NCBI RefSeq assembly: GCF_900101755.1
Contig: NZ_FNAE01000002.1
Location: 400,480-464,479, forward strand
Length of the DNA stretch: 64,000 bases
Direction of reading: 5' to 3'
From: Ectopseudomonas alcaliphila
GTDB taxonomy: Bacteria > Pseudomonadota > Gammaproteobacteria > Pseudomonadales > Pseudomonadaceae
The notes below the pieces were generated by a model. It did not search any database. It saw only the letters and a list, made by a program, of their open reading frames with translations, and was not told the origin of the DNA. A program made the position numbers and the translations under genes. Shown piece by piece: positions 26,696-35,886 of the stretch (its first letter is position 1; each line of letters starts with the position of its first letter).

Positions 26696-27139
26696 ATGAG
26701 TATCGAAATTCGCCCTGTAGTCGCTGCCGATCACCAAGCCTGGTTGCCCTTGTGGCAGGGCTACCAGCGTTTCTACATGACCGAGATTCCTGCCGAGACC
26801 AGCGCCGTCACCTGGCAGCGCTTTCTCGACCCCGCCGAGCCCATGGGCGCCGCCCTGGCCTGGCAGGGTGACCAGGCCATCGGCCTGGTGCACTGGGTCA
26901 TTCACCGCTCGACCTGGACCGCTGGCGATTACTGCTACCTGCAGGACCTGTTCGTCGCCAAGGGCCAGCGCAGCAGTGGTATCGGCCGCCAGCTGATCCA
27001 GCACGTCTATGACCAGGCGCGCGCCGCCGGCTGCTCGCGGGTGCACTGGCTGACGCATGAGAGCAACAGCCAGGCCAAGCTGTTGTACGAACGCATCGGT
27101 GAGCGTTCGGGGTTTGTGCAGTACCGCAAGCTGTTGTAG
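26696..27139 (+). CDS. GNAT N-acetyltransferase (paralogue B)
   Basis: 147 aa single GNAT domain with the acetyl-CoA loop RSSGIGRQLIQHVYDQAR. It is about 70 percent identical by eye to the GNAT at 20654-21094, including the identical tract EIPAETSAVTWQRFLDPAEP and the shared ending RYRK/QYRKL type. The duplication also places it behind a different partner (asparaginase rather than PaiB). Substrate unknown. AGAGGAAGGACG precedes the ATG. Confidence 0.9.
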   Translation: MSIEIRPVVAADHQAWLPLWQGYQRFYMTEIPAETSAVTWQRFLDPAEPMGAALAWQGDQAIGLVHWVIHRSTWTAGDYCYLQDLFVAKGQRSSGIGRQLIQHVYDQARAAGCSRVHWLTHESNSQAKLLYERIGERSGFVQYRKLL

Positions 27140-27189
27140 GGCTGTGCCCCTCTCCCTTACCCCGAATGCAACCGGAGCGGCGCACCTTT

Positions 27190-27211
27190 CCCGGATTTCA
27201 TCCGGGCTACG
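27190..27211. repeat. Half-copy of the CCCGGAT...ATCCGGGCTACG repeat
   Basis: One 22-nt arm resembling the right arm at 15018-15040, with internal symmetry CCCGGAT-TTC-ATCCGGG. A badly degraded left arm may lie at 27160-27175. It sits between the convergent GNAT and RidA genes and could act as a hairpin for both. Confidence 0.6.
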
Positions 27212-27217
27212 GCAGCC

Positions 27218-27613
27218 TCAGGGCCGGCGCGCGATAAAGTCGATTTCGACCAGCGCATGCCGCGCCAGCCCGGTGGTACCGATGCAGGTACGCGCCGGGC
27301 GTTTGGCTTCGGGGAAGTAGCTGGCGTAGACCGCGTTGAAGCGCTCGTAGTCGCCATGGAAATCGGTGAGAAACGCCCGCGCCGAGACCACGTTTTCCAA
27401 GCCCAGCCCGAGGCCTTTCAAGACCACCAGCAGGTTGTCGAAAGTCTTGTGGGTTTGCGCCTCGATGCCTTCGGGCAGCGGCGCCGATTCGTTGCCCGGA
27501 TCGATGGGTAGCTGGCCGGTGATGAACACCCAGCCGTCGGCTTCGCAGGCGTGGGAGAAGGGCGCGACCGGTGCGGGTGCGGCGGCGAACATGTGGTATT
27601 CAGGCAACGACAT
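27218..27613 (-). CDS. RidA/YjgF family protein
   Basis: 131 aa, standard RidA length. Members deaminate reactive enamine/imine intermediates formed by PLP enzymes; some subfamilies act on other substrates. Typical stretches are PFSHACEADGWVFITGQLPIDP and the C-terminal RTCIGTTGLARHALVEIDFIA, with the substrate-binding Arg in RTCIG. The ATG at 27613 has TGGAG 6 nt upstream and is preferred over one at 27673. It lies 63 bp downstream of glutaminase and is probably co-transcribed with it. Confidence 0.88.
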   Translation of the reverse strand: MSLPEYHMFAAAPAPVAPFSHACEADGWVFITGQLPIDPGNESAPLPEGIEAQTHKTFDNLLVVLKGLGLGLENVVSARAFLTDFHGDYERFNAVYASYFPEAKRPARTCIGTTGLARHALVEIDFIARRP

Positions 27614-27676
27614 AAGCACTCCAGAGCAGATCAATGGGCACCCGCGCAGCGTTGCGCCGGCTCCCGTGAACATACC

Positions 27677-28585
27677 TCAGAATACCGACCAGCCGATGCG
27701 CTCGCTGAGCAGCTCCAGCGCCTTGATCCCGGCCAGGGAGTTACCCGCTGCATTGAGCTCCGGTGACCATACGCACACACTGAACTGCCCCGGAACGACC
27801 GCGACGATACCGCCACCAACGCCGCTCTTGCCCGGCAGGCCGACGCGATAGGCGAAGTTGCCGGCTTCGTCGTACAGCCCGCTGGTGGCCATGATGGCGT
27901 TGATCTGCTTGGTCTGCCGGGGCGACAGCACCTGCTCGCCGCTGTGCTGGCAGAAGCCCTGATTGGCCAGGAAACCGAAGGCACGCGCCAGGTCGACGCA
28001 GCTCATGCGCAGCGCGCAGCAGCTGAAGTAGCTGCGCAGCACGGCCTCGACTTCATTGTGGAAATTGCCGAACGACTGCATCAGGTACGCCGCCGCCGCG
28101 TTACGCGCGCGGTGCTGGTATTCCGATTCGGCGACATGGTTGTCCACCGTCACTTCGGGGTTGCCCGACAGGCGCCGGACGAAGTCGCGCATCGACAGCG
28201 CCGGTGCGGCGTAGCGCGACTGGTTGATATCGCAGATCACCAGCGCGCCGGCATTGATGAACGGATTGCGCGGCTTGCCACGCTCGAACTCGAGCTGCAC
28301 CAGCGAGTTGAACGGCTGCCCGGACGGCTCGTGGCCGAGGCGCTGCCAGATGCTCTCGCCGCTGTGGCCGATGGCCTGGACCAGGCTGAACACCTTGGAA
28401 ATGCTCTGGATGGAAAATGGCGTGCGCGCATCGCCAGCGACATGCACCTGGCCGTCGTTGCCATACACGGCGATGCCCAGTTGGTCGGGCACCACGCTGG
28501 CCAGCGCTGGGATGTAATCGGCCACCTTGCCCTGGCCGATCAGCGGGCGGACTTCATCGAGAATTTCATTCAACAGCGCTTGCAT
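27677..28585 (-). CDS. glsA: Glutaminase (beta-lactamase-fold, GlsA type)
   Basis: 302 aa, the usual length for bacterial glutaminase B/A. It hydrolyses L-glutamine to glutamate and ammonia. The catalytic Ser-x-x-Lys motif is in [12 protein letters not shown], with the conserved NAGALVICD and [15 protein letters not shown] segments and the C-terminal [15 protein letters not shown]. No signal peptide. It is divergent from the AEC transporter gene and is followed by RidA. Confidence 0.93.
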   Translation of the reverse strand: MQALLNEILDEVRPLIGQGKVADYIPALASVVPDQLGIAVYGNDGQVHVAGDARTPFSIQSISKVFSLVQAIGHSGESIWQRLGHEPSGQPFNSLVQLEFERGKPRNPFINAGALVICDINQSRYAAPALSMRDFVRRLSGNPEVTVDNHVAESEYQHRARNAAAAYLMQSFGNFHNEVEAVLRSYFSCCALRMSCVDLARAFGFLANQGFCQHSGEQVLSPRQTKQINAIMATSGLYDEAGNFAYRVGLPGKSGVGGGIVAVVPGQFSVCVWSPELNAAGNSLAGIKALELLSERIGWSVF

Positions 28586-28727
28586 GTTCGGGCTCGCGAG
28601 TAGGCCGGGGAGCGTCCCGGCAGGTCAGAGCTAGACGCCTGCGGGCGTCGTGGAATCACAGGCAATGGCTTGCCCTGAGCGGCCAGCGCCCCTAGGCTCG
28701 GTCCTCCCCTGTCGCTGGCGTAGTTCG

Positions 28728-29657
28728 ATGTCCACCGTTCTCAATGTGCTGCTGCCGATCTTCGGCCTGATCCTGGTTGGATTCATCTGTCGGCGAACCA
28801 ATCGCCTGGGGCCGACTGCAGCATCGGAGATGAACCGCTTCGTGGTCTGGCTCGGCCTGCCGGCCTTGCTGTTCAGCCTCACGGCCAAGGCCGATTGGGC
28901 GCAGATCTGGCAGCCGGGTTTTTTGCTCGCGTTCACCGGCGGCATGCTCGCGGTTTTCCTGATCACGCTGGCGTATCGCTGGAAAACCACTGGCAGCCTG
29001 GTCGATGCCAGTATCGATGGGCTCAGCGCCGGTTACGCCAATACCGGCTACATCGGCATTCCGCTGTGCGTGCTGGTGCTGGGTGAGGACGGTATGGCGC
29101 CGGCGCTGATCGCCTCGCTGATGGTGGTCTGCGTGCTGTTCGGCCTGGCGGTGGTGTGCATCGAGGTGGGCCTGCAGAGCAAGAAGGGCGTGGGCGGCGC
29201 CATTGCTCAGGTGGTCACCGCGCTGCTGAAGAACCCGCTGGTGCTCGCGCCGCTGCTTGGGGCGGCGTGGGCGCTGGGCGGTGTGCAGATGCCCGCAGCG
29301 CTTGACGAGTTTCTGCGCCTGCTCGGCGCGGCCACCGTGCCTTGTGCGCTGGTCTCGCTGGGCTTGTTTCTGGCGCAGCGCCAGAGTGGGCCGAGCGAGG
29401 GTGCCTGGCCGCTGGTGGCGTTGAAGCTGGTGCTGCAGCCACTGGTGACCTGGTTCATCGCCTTCGTGTTGCTCGACCTGCCGCCGTTCTGGGCGCACGC
29501 CGCGTTGCTGCTCAGCGCGCTACCAACCGGCACCGGGCCGTTCATGCTCGCCGAGTACTACCAGCGCCAGGCGGCGCTGGTTTCGCGGGCGATCCTGTTC
29601 TCCACCCTCGGCTCGCTACTGACCTTGACCCTGATTCTGCTGCTGATCACGCCTTGA
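28728..29657 (+). CDS. AEC-family (auxin efflux carrier-type) transporter
   Basis: 309 aa with about ten membrane helices in two repeats of five. Family features: LPIFGLILVGFICRR at the N-terminus, YANTGYIGIPL in the middle, and ALVSLGLFLAQ then LLSALPTGTGPFMLAEYY near the end. Bacterial members move amino acids, organic acids or malonate; direction and substrate are unknown. The ATG at 28728 is chosen because it starts the first helix directly. It is divergent from glsA and its 3' end overlaps the next, convergent gene by 11 bp. Confidence 0.87.
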   Translation: MSTVLNVLLPIFGLILVGFICRRTNRLGPTAASEMNRFVVWLGLPALLFSLTAKADWAQIWQPGFLLAFTGGMLAVFLITLAYRWKTTGSLVDASIDGLSAGYANTGYIGIPLCVLVLGEDGMAPALIASLMVVCVLFGLAVVCIEVGLQSKKGVGGAIAQVVTALLKNPLVLAPLLGAAWALGGVQMPAALDEFLRLLGAATVPCALVSLGLFLAQRQSGPSEGAWPLVALKLVLQPLVTWFIAFVLLDLPPFWAHAALLLSALPTGTGPFMLAEYYQRQAALVSRAILFSTLGSLLTLTLILLLITP

Positions 29658-30288
29658 GCTGCAACTCCACGCCCAGTTGCTGCGACAGGCAGGGCCAGCG
29701 CCGCCAGGCCGATGCGGTGTCCGGCGCCGCCAGGCGTTCGCGGTAGGCCTGCACCGAGGGCTGGTCGAAGCTGGCGTCATCGAGCATGCCGGCCAGGGCG
29801 TGATGCACCGCCTCGTCGAGCTGGTTGGCGAAGGGTTCGCCGATCAACTGGTGGGCGATCAGGTTGGCGCGTGTGGTGTCCAGAGGGATCAGCGGCTGGC
29901 CAAGGTGGGCGATGTAGCGATCATTGACCTCTTCCACCAGGCGATGGGCCAGATAGGCCTCATCGAGCAGGCCTTCGAGCCCTTCGTGGCCCTCCATCAG
30001 CGCCGGTGGCTGCAGGAAGAAATGCTCGGCGATCTTCAGCACCGGTTTCACTGCGGCCTCGATTCCCGCTTCGCGCGCCACCTCGGCAGCGGCGTCGAGC
30101 ACATCCGGCACCTCCTCGATATAGGCGATGACGAAGGCGGTCAGCGCACCAGGCGCATCTTCCTCTGGCAGGCGGATGGAAGGGTGCAGGCGATCCAGCT
30201 GAGCCTGCAGCAAGCGCGAGAGGGCCTGGCTGGCGCTTTCCTGCTGGCGAGCCTGAGCGATCAATTGACGAAGGGAGGCGGTGTTCAT
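29647..30288 (-). CDS. Conserved hypothetical helical protein
   Basis: 213 aa, acidic and predominantly alpha-helical, no signal peptide or membrane segment. I do not recognise a domain. Composition (many Leu, Ala, Glu, Gln) and regular heptads in the first 40 residues suggest coiled-coil packing. Its 3' end overlaps the AEC gene by 11 bp tail to tail. It is divergent from the cytochrome oxidase operon, separated by a 405-bp regulatory gap. Confidence 0.75.
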   Translation of the reverse strand: MNTASLRQLIAQARQQESASQALSRLLQAQLDRLHPSIRLPEEDAPGALTAFVIAYIEEVPDVLDAAAEVAREAGIEAAVKPVLKIAEHFFLQPPALMEGHEGLEGLLDEAYLAHRLVEEVNDRYIAHLGQPLIPLDTTRANLIAHQLIGEPFANQLDEAVHHALAGMLDDASFDQPSVQAYRERLAAPDTASAWRRWPCLSQQLGVELQLKA

Positions 30289-30693
30289 GACAGCTCCTAC
30301 ATTTCAGGACATGGGCGTGAACCTTAGCCGGCCGTTTGGTCTGGCTAAGACGCGATTGTCATAACTTTTTCATATTTATGCTAATTCGCTATAACAAACT
30401 GTATCAGAAAGGCTACACCCCGCGTCAGTCGGGGCGTTTAGGACAAGGCTTGCGCGCCTTCGGCCATTTTTGCGCGCACGTTGCGAGGTGAAACTCCCCG
30501 TCTATACTCGAGTTCGAAAGGCAGTACCTGATGGAACCGGACGGGCTCAGGCACGGAGAGGTTTCGGCAGCAGTCGCCAGCAGTCTGGGCGTGGTTCGTG
30601 GGCAGTGAGTCCGCAGCCGTACCCTATGGCAGTCGATCCCTTAGCCGCAGGCTCCGCCGGCGGGATAACAAGAACAATCAAGGGGAACCCGCA
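30289..30693. other. 405-bp regulatory gap upstream of the cox operon
   Basis: No gene is supported. The left half is AT-rich (30355-30400) and may hold the promoter of the divergent hypothetical gene or an upstream activation region. The right half contains the promoter described at 30481-30508 and a leader of about 180 nt before coxB. A GGGGAA ribosome site precedes the coxB ATG. Confidence 0.6.
30481..30508 (+). promoter_or_regulatory. Candidate sigma-S/sigma-70 promoter of the cox operon
   Basis: TTGCGA (30481-30486), 16-bp spacer, TATACT (30503-30508) preceded by C. The CTATACT -10 is the sigma-S-preferred form. In P. aeruginosa the aa3 oxidase genes are reported as RpoS-dependent and raised under starvation, which agrees. 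Start would fall near 30515. Confidence 0.55.
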
Positions 30694-31818
30694 ATGATGC
30701 GACATCCACGAGTCTGGATGGGCCTCCTGCTGTGGCTGGCATTAGGCTCGGCGCAAGCGCAGTGGACGGTCAACATGGCGCCCGGTGTAACGGACGTCAG
30801 CCGCTCCGTTTTCGATCTGCACATGACCATCTTCTGGATATGCGTTGTGATCGGTGTGATCGTGTTCGGCGCCATGTTCTGGTCGATGATCATGCACCGC
30901 CGCTCTACCGGCCAGAAACCCGCGCATTTTCACGAAAGCACCACCGTCGAAATTCTCTGGACCGTGGTGCCCTTGGCCATTCTGGTGGTGATGGCGATCC
31001 CGGCGACCAAGACGCTGATTGAGATCTACGACACCTCCGAGTCCGAGCTGGATATCCAGGTCACCGGCTACCAGTGGAAGTGGCACTACAAGTATCTGGG
31101 GCAGGACGTCGAGTTCTTCAGCAACCTGACGACGCCGCGTTCGCAGATCAACAACCGCGAAGCCAAGGGCGAACACTACCTGCTGGAAGTGGATGAGCCG
31201 CTGGTGGTGCCGGTGGGCACCAAGGTGCGCTTCCTGATCACCGCTGCCGATGTCATCCATTCCTGGTGGGTGCCGGCACTGGCGGTGAAGAAGGACGCCA
31301 TCCCCGGTTTCATCAACGAATCCTGGACGCGCATCGAGGAGCCCGGCATCTATCGCGGTCAGTGCACCGAGCTGTGCGGCAAGGACCACGGTTTCATGCC
31401 GGTGGTGGTCGAGGCCAAGTCCAAGGAAGACTTCGATGTCTGGCTGGCCGAACGCAAGGAGGCTGCTGCCGCCGAGCGCGAGCTGACCAGCAAGGAATGG
31501 ACCATGGAAGAGCTGATGACTCGCGGCGAGAAGGCCTATGTCACCGCCTGCGCGGCCTGCCACCAGCCTGGTGGCGAGGGCCTGCCGCCGATGTTCCCGG
31601 CCCTCAAGGGTTCGGCAATCGCCAAGGGGGACGCCGAGGCTCATATCGACATCGTCTACAACGGCAAGCCGGGCACCTCCATGGCGGCCTTCGGCAAGCA
31701 GCTGTCGCCGGTCGATCTGGCCGCCATCATCACCTACGAGCGCAATGCCTGGGGCAACAATGTCGGTGACATGGTCACGCCCAAGGACATCCTCGATTTC
31801 TCCAAGGCGCAGGAGTAA
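30694..31818 (+). CDS. coxB: Cytochrome c oxidase subunit II with fused cytochrome c domain
   Basis: 374 aa. Signal peptide (1-22, ending AQA), two membrane helices (about 45-70 and 90-112), then the CuA cupredoxin domain with ligands in the C224-TELC228-GKDHGFM region. A C-terminal mono-heme cytochrome c domain follows, with C286-AAC-H290 and a distal Met near TSMAAF. This is the caa3-like subunit II that accepts electrons from cytochrome c and passes them via CuA to heme a. It is the first gene of an operon coxB-coxA-ctaG-coxC. Confidence 0.96.
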   Translation: MMRHPRVWMGLLLWLALGSAQAQWTVNMAPGVTDVSRSVFDLHMTIFWICVVIGVIVFGAMFWSMIMHRRSTGQKPAHFHESTTVEILWTVVPLAILVVMAIPATKTLIEIYDTSESELDIQVTGYQWKWHYKYLGQDVEFFSNLTTPRSQINNREAKGEHYLLEVDEPLVVPVGTKVRFLITAADVIHSWWVPALAVKKDAIPGFINESWTRIEEPGIYRGQCTELCGKDHGFMPVVVEAKSKEDFDVWLAERKEAAAAERELTSKEWTMEELMTRGEKAYVTACAACHQPGGEGLPPMFPALKGSAIAKGDAEAHIDIVYNGKPGTSMAAFGKQLSPVDLAAIITYERNAWGNNVGDMVTPKDILDFSKAQE

Positions 31819-31822
31819 GGAC

Positions 31823-33406
31823 ATGAGTGCAGTGATCGACCACGGTCATACTGACCACCACCATGGCCCGGCCAAGGGCCTGATGCGCTGGGTACTGACC
31901 ACCAACCACAAGGACATCGGCACGATGTACCTGTGGTTCAGCTTCTGCATGTTCCTGCTGGGCGGCTCGATGGCCATGGTCATCCGTGCCGAGCTGTTCC
32001 AGCCGGGCCTGCAGATCGTGCAGCCGGAATTCTTCAACCAGATGACCACCATGCACGGCCTGATCATGGTCTTCGGCGCGGTGATGCCGGCGTTCGTCGG
32101 CCTGGCCAACTGGATGATTCCGCTGATGATCGGCGCGCCGGACATGGCCCTGCCACGGATGAACAACTTCAGCTTCTGGCTGCTGCCGGCGGCCTTCGGT
32201 CTGCTGGTCTCGACGCTGTTCATGGAAGGTGGCGGGCCGAACTTCGGCTGGACCTTCTACGCCCCGCTGTCGACCACCTACGGGCCGGAGAGCACGACCT
32301 TCTTCATTTTCGCCGTGCATTTGATGGGCATCAGCTCGATCATGGGGGCGATCAACGTGGTCGCCACCATCCTCAATCTGCGCGCCCCCGGCATGACCCT
32401 GATGAAGATGCCGCTGTTCGTCTGGACCTGGCTGATCACCGCCTTCCTGCTGATTGCGGTGATGCCGGTACTGGCGGGCTGCGTGACCATGATGCTGATG
32501 GACATCCACTTCGGCACCAGCTTCTTCAACGCCGCTGGCGGTGGCGACCCGGTCTTGTTCCAGCATGTGTTCTGGTTCTTTGGCCACCCCGAGGTGTACA
32601 TCATGATCCTGCCCGCCTTCGGCGCGGTCAGCTCGATCATCCCAGCCTTCGCGCGCAAGCCGCTGTTCGGCTACACCTCGATGGTCTACGCCACGGCGGC
32701 GATTGCCTTCCTCTCGTTCATCGTCTGGGCGCACCACATGTTCACCGTGGGCATTCCGCTGACCGGCGAGCTGTTCTTCATGTACGCCACCATGCTGATC
32801 GCCGTGCCCACCGGGGTGAAGGTATTCAACTGGGCCAGCACCATGTGGCAGGGCTCGATGACCTTCGAGGCGCCGATGCTGTTCTCGGTGGCCTTCGTCA
32901 TCCTGTTCACCATCGGTGGTTTTTCCGGGCTGATGCTGGCCATCGCCCCGGCGGACTTCCAGTACCACGACACCTACTTCGTGGTGGCGCACTTCCACTA
33001 CGTGCTGGTGCCCGGTGCGATCTTCGGCATCTTCGCCTCGGCTTACTACTGGCTGCCCAAGTGGACCGGCCACATGTATGACGAAACCCTGGCCAAGCTG
33101 CATTTCTGGATGAGCTTCATCGGCATGAACCTGGCGTTCTTCCCGATGCACTTCGTCGGCCTGGCCGGCATGCCGCGGCGTATCCCCGACTACAACATGA
33201 TGTTCGCCAACTTCAACATGGTCTCCAGCATCGGCGCGTTCATGTTCGGGGCCACCCAGTTGCTGTTCCTGTTCATCGTCATCAAGTGCATCCGCGGCGG
33301 CAAGCCGGCCCCGGCCAAACCCTGGGACGGGGCCGAAGGCCTGGAGTGGACGGTGCCGTCACCGGCGCCCTACCACACCTTCAGTACGCCACCGGAAGTG
33401 AAATAG
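31823..33406 (+). CDS. coxA: Cytochrome c oxidase subunit I
   Basis: 527 aa, twelve membrane helices. Carries heme a, heme a3 and CuB. Heme ligand region TTMHGLIMVFG and the CuB/Tyr crosslink region FWFFGHPEVYIMILP are visible, as are the double histidine WAHHMFTVG and the heme pair HDTYFVVAHFHYVL. It reduces oxygen and pumps protons. The start is 4 bp after the coxB stop, so the two are coupled. Confidence 0.97.
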   Translation: MSAVIDHGHTDHHHGPAKGLMRWVLTTNHKDIGTMYLWFSFCMFLLGGSMAMVIRAELFQPGLQIVQPEFFNQMTTMHGLIMVFGAVMPAFVGLANWMIPLMIGAPDMALPRMNNFSFWLLPAAFGLLVSTLFMEGGGPNFGWTFYAPLSTTYGPESTTFFIFAVHLMGISSIMGAINVVATILNLRAPGMTLMKMPLFVWTWLITAFLLIAVMPVLAGCVTMMLMDIHFGTSFFNAAGGGDPVLFQHVFWFFGHPEVYIMILPAFGAVSSIIPAFARKPLFGYTSMVYATAAIAFLSFIVWAHHMFTVGIPLTGELFFMYATMLIAVPTGVKVFNWASTMWQGSMTFEAPMLFSVAFVILFTIGGFSGLMLAIAPADFQYHDTYFVVAHFHYVLVPGAIFGIFASAYYWLPKWTGHMYDETLAKLHFWMSFIGMNLAFFPMHFVGLAGMPRRIPDYNMMFANFNMVSSIGAFMFGATQLLFLFIVIKCIRGGKPAPAKPWDGAEGLEWTVPSPAPYHTFSTPPEVK

Positions 33407-33416
33407 GAGGTTTGCC

Positions 33417-33965
33417 GTGAGCGAGGTCATCGCGACTCGTCGCCTGGTTACCCGTCTGCTGCTCGTGGTGGTGGTGATGTTCTGCTTCGGCATCTTCGTC
33501 CTGCCGCCGTTCTACGACGCCATGTGCCGGGTTTTCGGCATCAACGGCAAGACCGCCGGTGCCTACCAGGGCGAGCAACTGGTGGATGAGCAGCGCCAGG
33601 TGCGCGTGCAGTTCCTCGCCACCAACGCCGCCGGCATGGTCTGGGAGTTCGGCCCGCAGGCCGACGAGATACTGGTTCACCCGGGGGAGGCGCGCGACAT
33701 GCTGTTCGTCGCCTACAACCCCAGTGACCAGCCGATGAGCGCGCAGGCGATTCCCAGCGTATCGCCTTCGAAGGCGGCGGCCTTCTTTCACAAGACCGAG
33801 TGTTTCTGCTTTACCCAGCAGGTGTTGCAACCGGGCGAGCGCATCGAAATGCCGGTGCGCTTCATTGTCGACAGAGACTTGCCCAAGGACGTGAAGCACC
33901 TGACGTTGGGCTACACCCTGTTCGATATCACCGCGCGCAAACCGCCAGTGGCACAGGCTCCATAA
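33417..33965 (+). CDS. ctaG: Cytochrome c oxidase assembly protein CtaG (Cox11 type)
   Basis: 182 aa. One N-terminal membrane anchor (about residues 12-34) and a periplasmic immunoglobulin-like copper-binding domain. The copper motif is KTECFCFTQQ (Cys-x-Cys-Phe). It delivers copper to CuB of subunit I. It begins with GTG at 33417, supported by AGGAGG 7 nt upstream. It lies 10 bp after coxA. Confidence 0.94.
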   Translation: MSEVIATRRLVTRLLLVVVVMFCFGIFVLPPFYDAMCRVFGINGKTAGAYQGEQLVDEQRQVRVQFLATNAAGMVWEFGPQADEILVHPGEARDMLFVAYNPSDQPMSAQAIPSVSPSKAAAFFHKTECFCFTQQVLQPGERIEMPVRFIVDRDLPKDVKHLTLGYTLFDITARKPPVAQAP

Positions 33966-33976
33966 GGAGAACAACA

Positions 33977-34873
33977 ATGTCGAGTCACGAAAGTCACGAG
34001 AACTATTACGTACCGGCGCAGAGCAAGTGGCCTATCGTCGCCACCATCGGCCTGCTGGTCAGCTTCTACGGTGTCGGCACCTGGTTCAACGATCTGTCGG
34101 CAGGCCGCGACGGTTCCAACGGGCCGCTGATCTTCTTCGTTGGCGGGCTGATTCTGGCCTGGATGCTGTTCGGCTGGTTCGGCAACGTCATCAAGGAAAG
34201 TCGCAGCGGCCTGTACAGCGCGCAGATGGACCGCTCCTTTCGCTGGGGCATGAGCTGGTTCATCTTCTCCGAGGTGATGTTCTTCGCCGCCTTCTTCGGC
34301 GCCCTGTTCTATATCCGCATGTGGGCCGGACCCTGGCTCGGCGGCGAGGGTGACAAGGGCGTGTCCAACATGCTCTGGGAAGGCTTCGAATACAGCTGGC
34401 CATTGCTGCAGAACCCTGACTCCAAGTTGTTCCCGCCGCCCAGCGCAGTGATCGACCCCTGGCATCTGCCGTTGGTCAACACCATCTTGCTGGTGACCTC
34501 CAGCTTCACCATCACCTTCGCGCACCATGCGTTGAAGAAGAACCACCGTGGCCCGCTCAAGGCCTGGCTGGCGGCGACCATCGTGCTCGCCCTGGCGTTC
34601 CTGTTCTTTCAGGTCGAGGAATATATCGAGGCCTATACCGAGCTGGGGCTGACCCTGGGGTCGGGCATCTATGGCGCGACCTTCTTCATGCTCACCGGCT
34701 TCCACGGCGCGCATGTGACCTTGGGCACCATCATCCTGATCGTGATGCTGGTGCGCATCATGCGTGGGCATTTCGACGCCGATCAGCACTTCGGCTTCGA
34801 GGCGGCCGCCTGGTACTGGCACTTCGTCGATGTGGTCTGGCTGGGCTTGTTCGTCTTCGTCTACGTACTGTAG
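33977..34873 (+). CDS. coxC: Cytochrome c oxidase subunit III
   Basis: 298 aa with seven predicted membrane helices. Conserved GLLVSFYGVGTWFND, FSEVMFFAAFFGALFYIR and the C-terminal FHGAHVTLGTI then EAAAWYWHFVDVVWLGLFVFVY identify subunit III. The subunit stabilises the core complex and oxygen entry. It is 11 bp after ctaG and ends the rightward structural cluster; the next small gene is convergent. Confidence 0.96.
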   Translation: MSSHESHENYYVPAQSKWPIVATIGLLVSFYGVGTWFNDLSAGRDGSNGPLIFFVGGLILAWMLFGWFGNVIKESRSGLYSAQMDRSFRWGMSWFIFSEVMFFAAFFGALFYIRMWAGPWLGGEGDKGVSNMLWEGFEYSWPLLQNPDSKLFPPPSAVIDPWHLPLVNTILLVTSSFTITFAHHALKKNHRGPLKAWLAATIVLALAFLFFQVEEYIEAYTELGLTLGSGIYGATFFMLTGFHGAHVTLGTIILIVMLVRIMRGHFDADQHFGFEAAAWYWHFVDVVWLGLFVFVYVL

Positions 34874-34879
34874 CGGGGG

Positions 34880-35083
34880 CTACCACGTAACGTGGGACAC
34901 CAGTTGCCCTGAGTAGAAGCCCCAGGCGACCAGGGCAACGGTAATGGCGGTCAGGCCGACACGGACAGTCAGCGCGCCGACCACGCGGGAACCATGGCCC
35001 TCGTCCTTGACCAGGAAGAACAGGCCGCTGAACAGGCTGGCGATGGTTGCCAGCAGCATGAGGATGATCGCGGCTTTGAGCAT
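34880..35083 (-). CDS. Twin-transmembrane small protein (DUF2909)
   Basis: 67 aa with two membrane helices, as in the DUF2909 family found in oxidase clusters (PA0109 position in P. aeruginosa). Function unknown, probably a small assembly or accessory subunit. GGAG 7 nt before the ATG at 35083 supports this start over one at 35113. It is on the opposite strand to its neighbours, nested between coxC and SURF1. Confidence 0.83.
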   Translation of the reverse strand: MLKAAIILMLLATIASLFSGLFFLVKDEGHGSRVVGALTVRVGLTAITVALVAWGFYSGQLVSHVTW

Positions 35084-35154
35084 GCGAGACTCCGGGGGAT
35101 TCGAGTGATGCATTGCAGTATAGCCAGCAACCCCAATCGTAACGGCAGGGTGCT

Positions 35155-35886
35155 ATGAGCACCTTCCGTCCCGGTTGGCTGCCCAGCCTGCTGGTTGCCC
35201 TGCTGCTGCCGGGGCTGCTCTGGCTGGGCTTCTGGCAGCTGCAGCGCGGCGATGAAAAGCGTCAGCTGTTGGCCAGCTTCGAGGCGCGGCGCCAGGCGGA
35301 GCCGATCAGCCTCGAGCAGCTTGAGCCCATGCCGGACCCCGCCTATCGCCGCGTCCAGCTGCGTGGACACTTCGATAGCGAGCACAGCCTGCTGCTGGAT
35401 AGCCGCATCCGTGATGGTCACGCCGGTGTCGAGTTGCTGCAGCCTTTTTACGATCAGGCCAGCGGTCTCTGGGTGTTGCTCAACCGTGGATGGCTGCCCT
35501 GGCCGGACCGGCGTACACCACCGAGCTTCGATAGCCCCGACGGCGTACTGCAGCTCACGGCCTGGATCTACGTGTCGCCTTCTGGCGGGCTGAATCTGCG
35601 ATCCGGCGCAGCGACCGATGGCTGGCCGCGGCTGATCACTCAGGTCGAGGCCGAACGCCTGTGGCAGCAACTTGGCCGCGGCGGACTGCCCTTCGAGGCG
35701 CGTCTTGAGCCGGGCCCGGCCAGCTATCGCGTCGACTGGCCAATCGTGGCCATGAGCCCCAGCAAGCATCTGGGCTATGCGGTGCAGTGGTTCTCCTTGG
35801 CTGCCGCGCTGCTTGGCCTGTTCATCTATCTCGGAATTCACAATGCACGGGAGCGTCGTCATGAACCCAGCCATCGCCATGCCTGA
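35155..35886 (+). CDS. SURF1-family oxidase assembly protein
   Basis: 243 aa with a membrane helix at each end (about 8-26 and 205-228) and a periplasmic domain between, the SURF1 plan. Family stretches: FWQLQRGDEKRQLL near the start, YRRVQLRGHF, LLDSRIRDGHAGVELLQPF and WVLLNRGWLPW. SURF1 helps insert heme a into subunit I. It overlaps the next gene by 26 bp. Confidence 0.93.
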   Translation: MSTFRPGWLPSLLVALLLPGLLWLGFWQLQRGDEKRQLLASFEARRQAEPISLEQLEPMPDPAYRRVQLRGHFDSEHSLLLDSRIRDGHAGVELLQPFYDQASGLWVLLNRGWLPWPDRRTPPSFDSPDGVLQLTAWIYVSPSGGLNLRSGAATDGWPRLITQVEAERLWQQLGRGGLPFEARLEPGPASYRVDWPIVAMSPSKHLGYAVQWFSLAAALLGLFIYLGIHNARERRHEPSHRHA

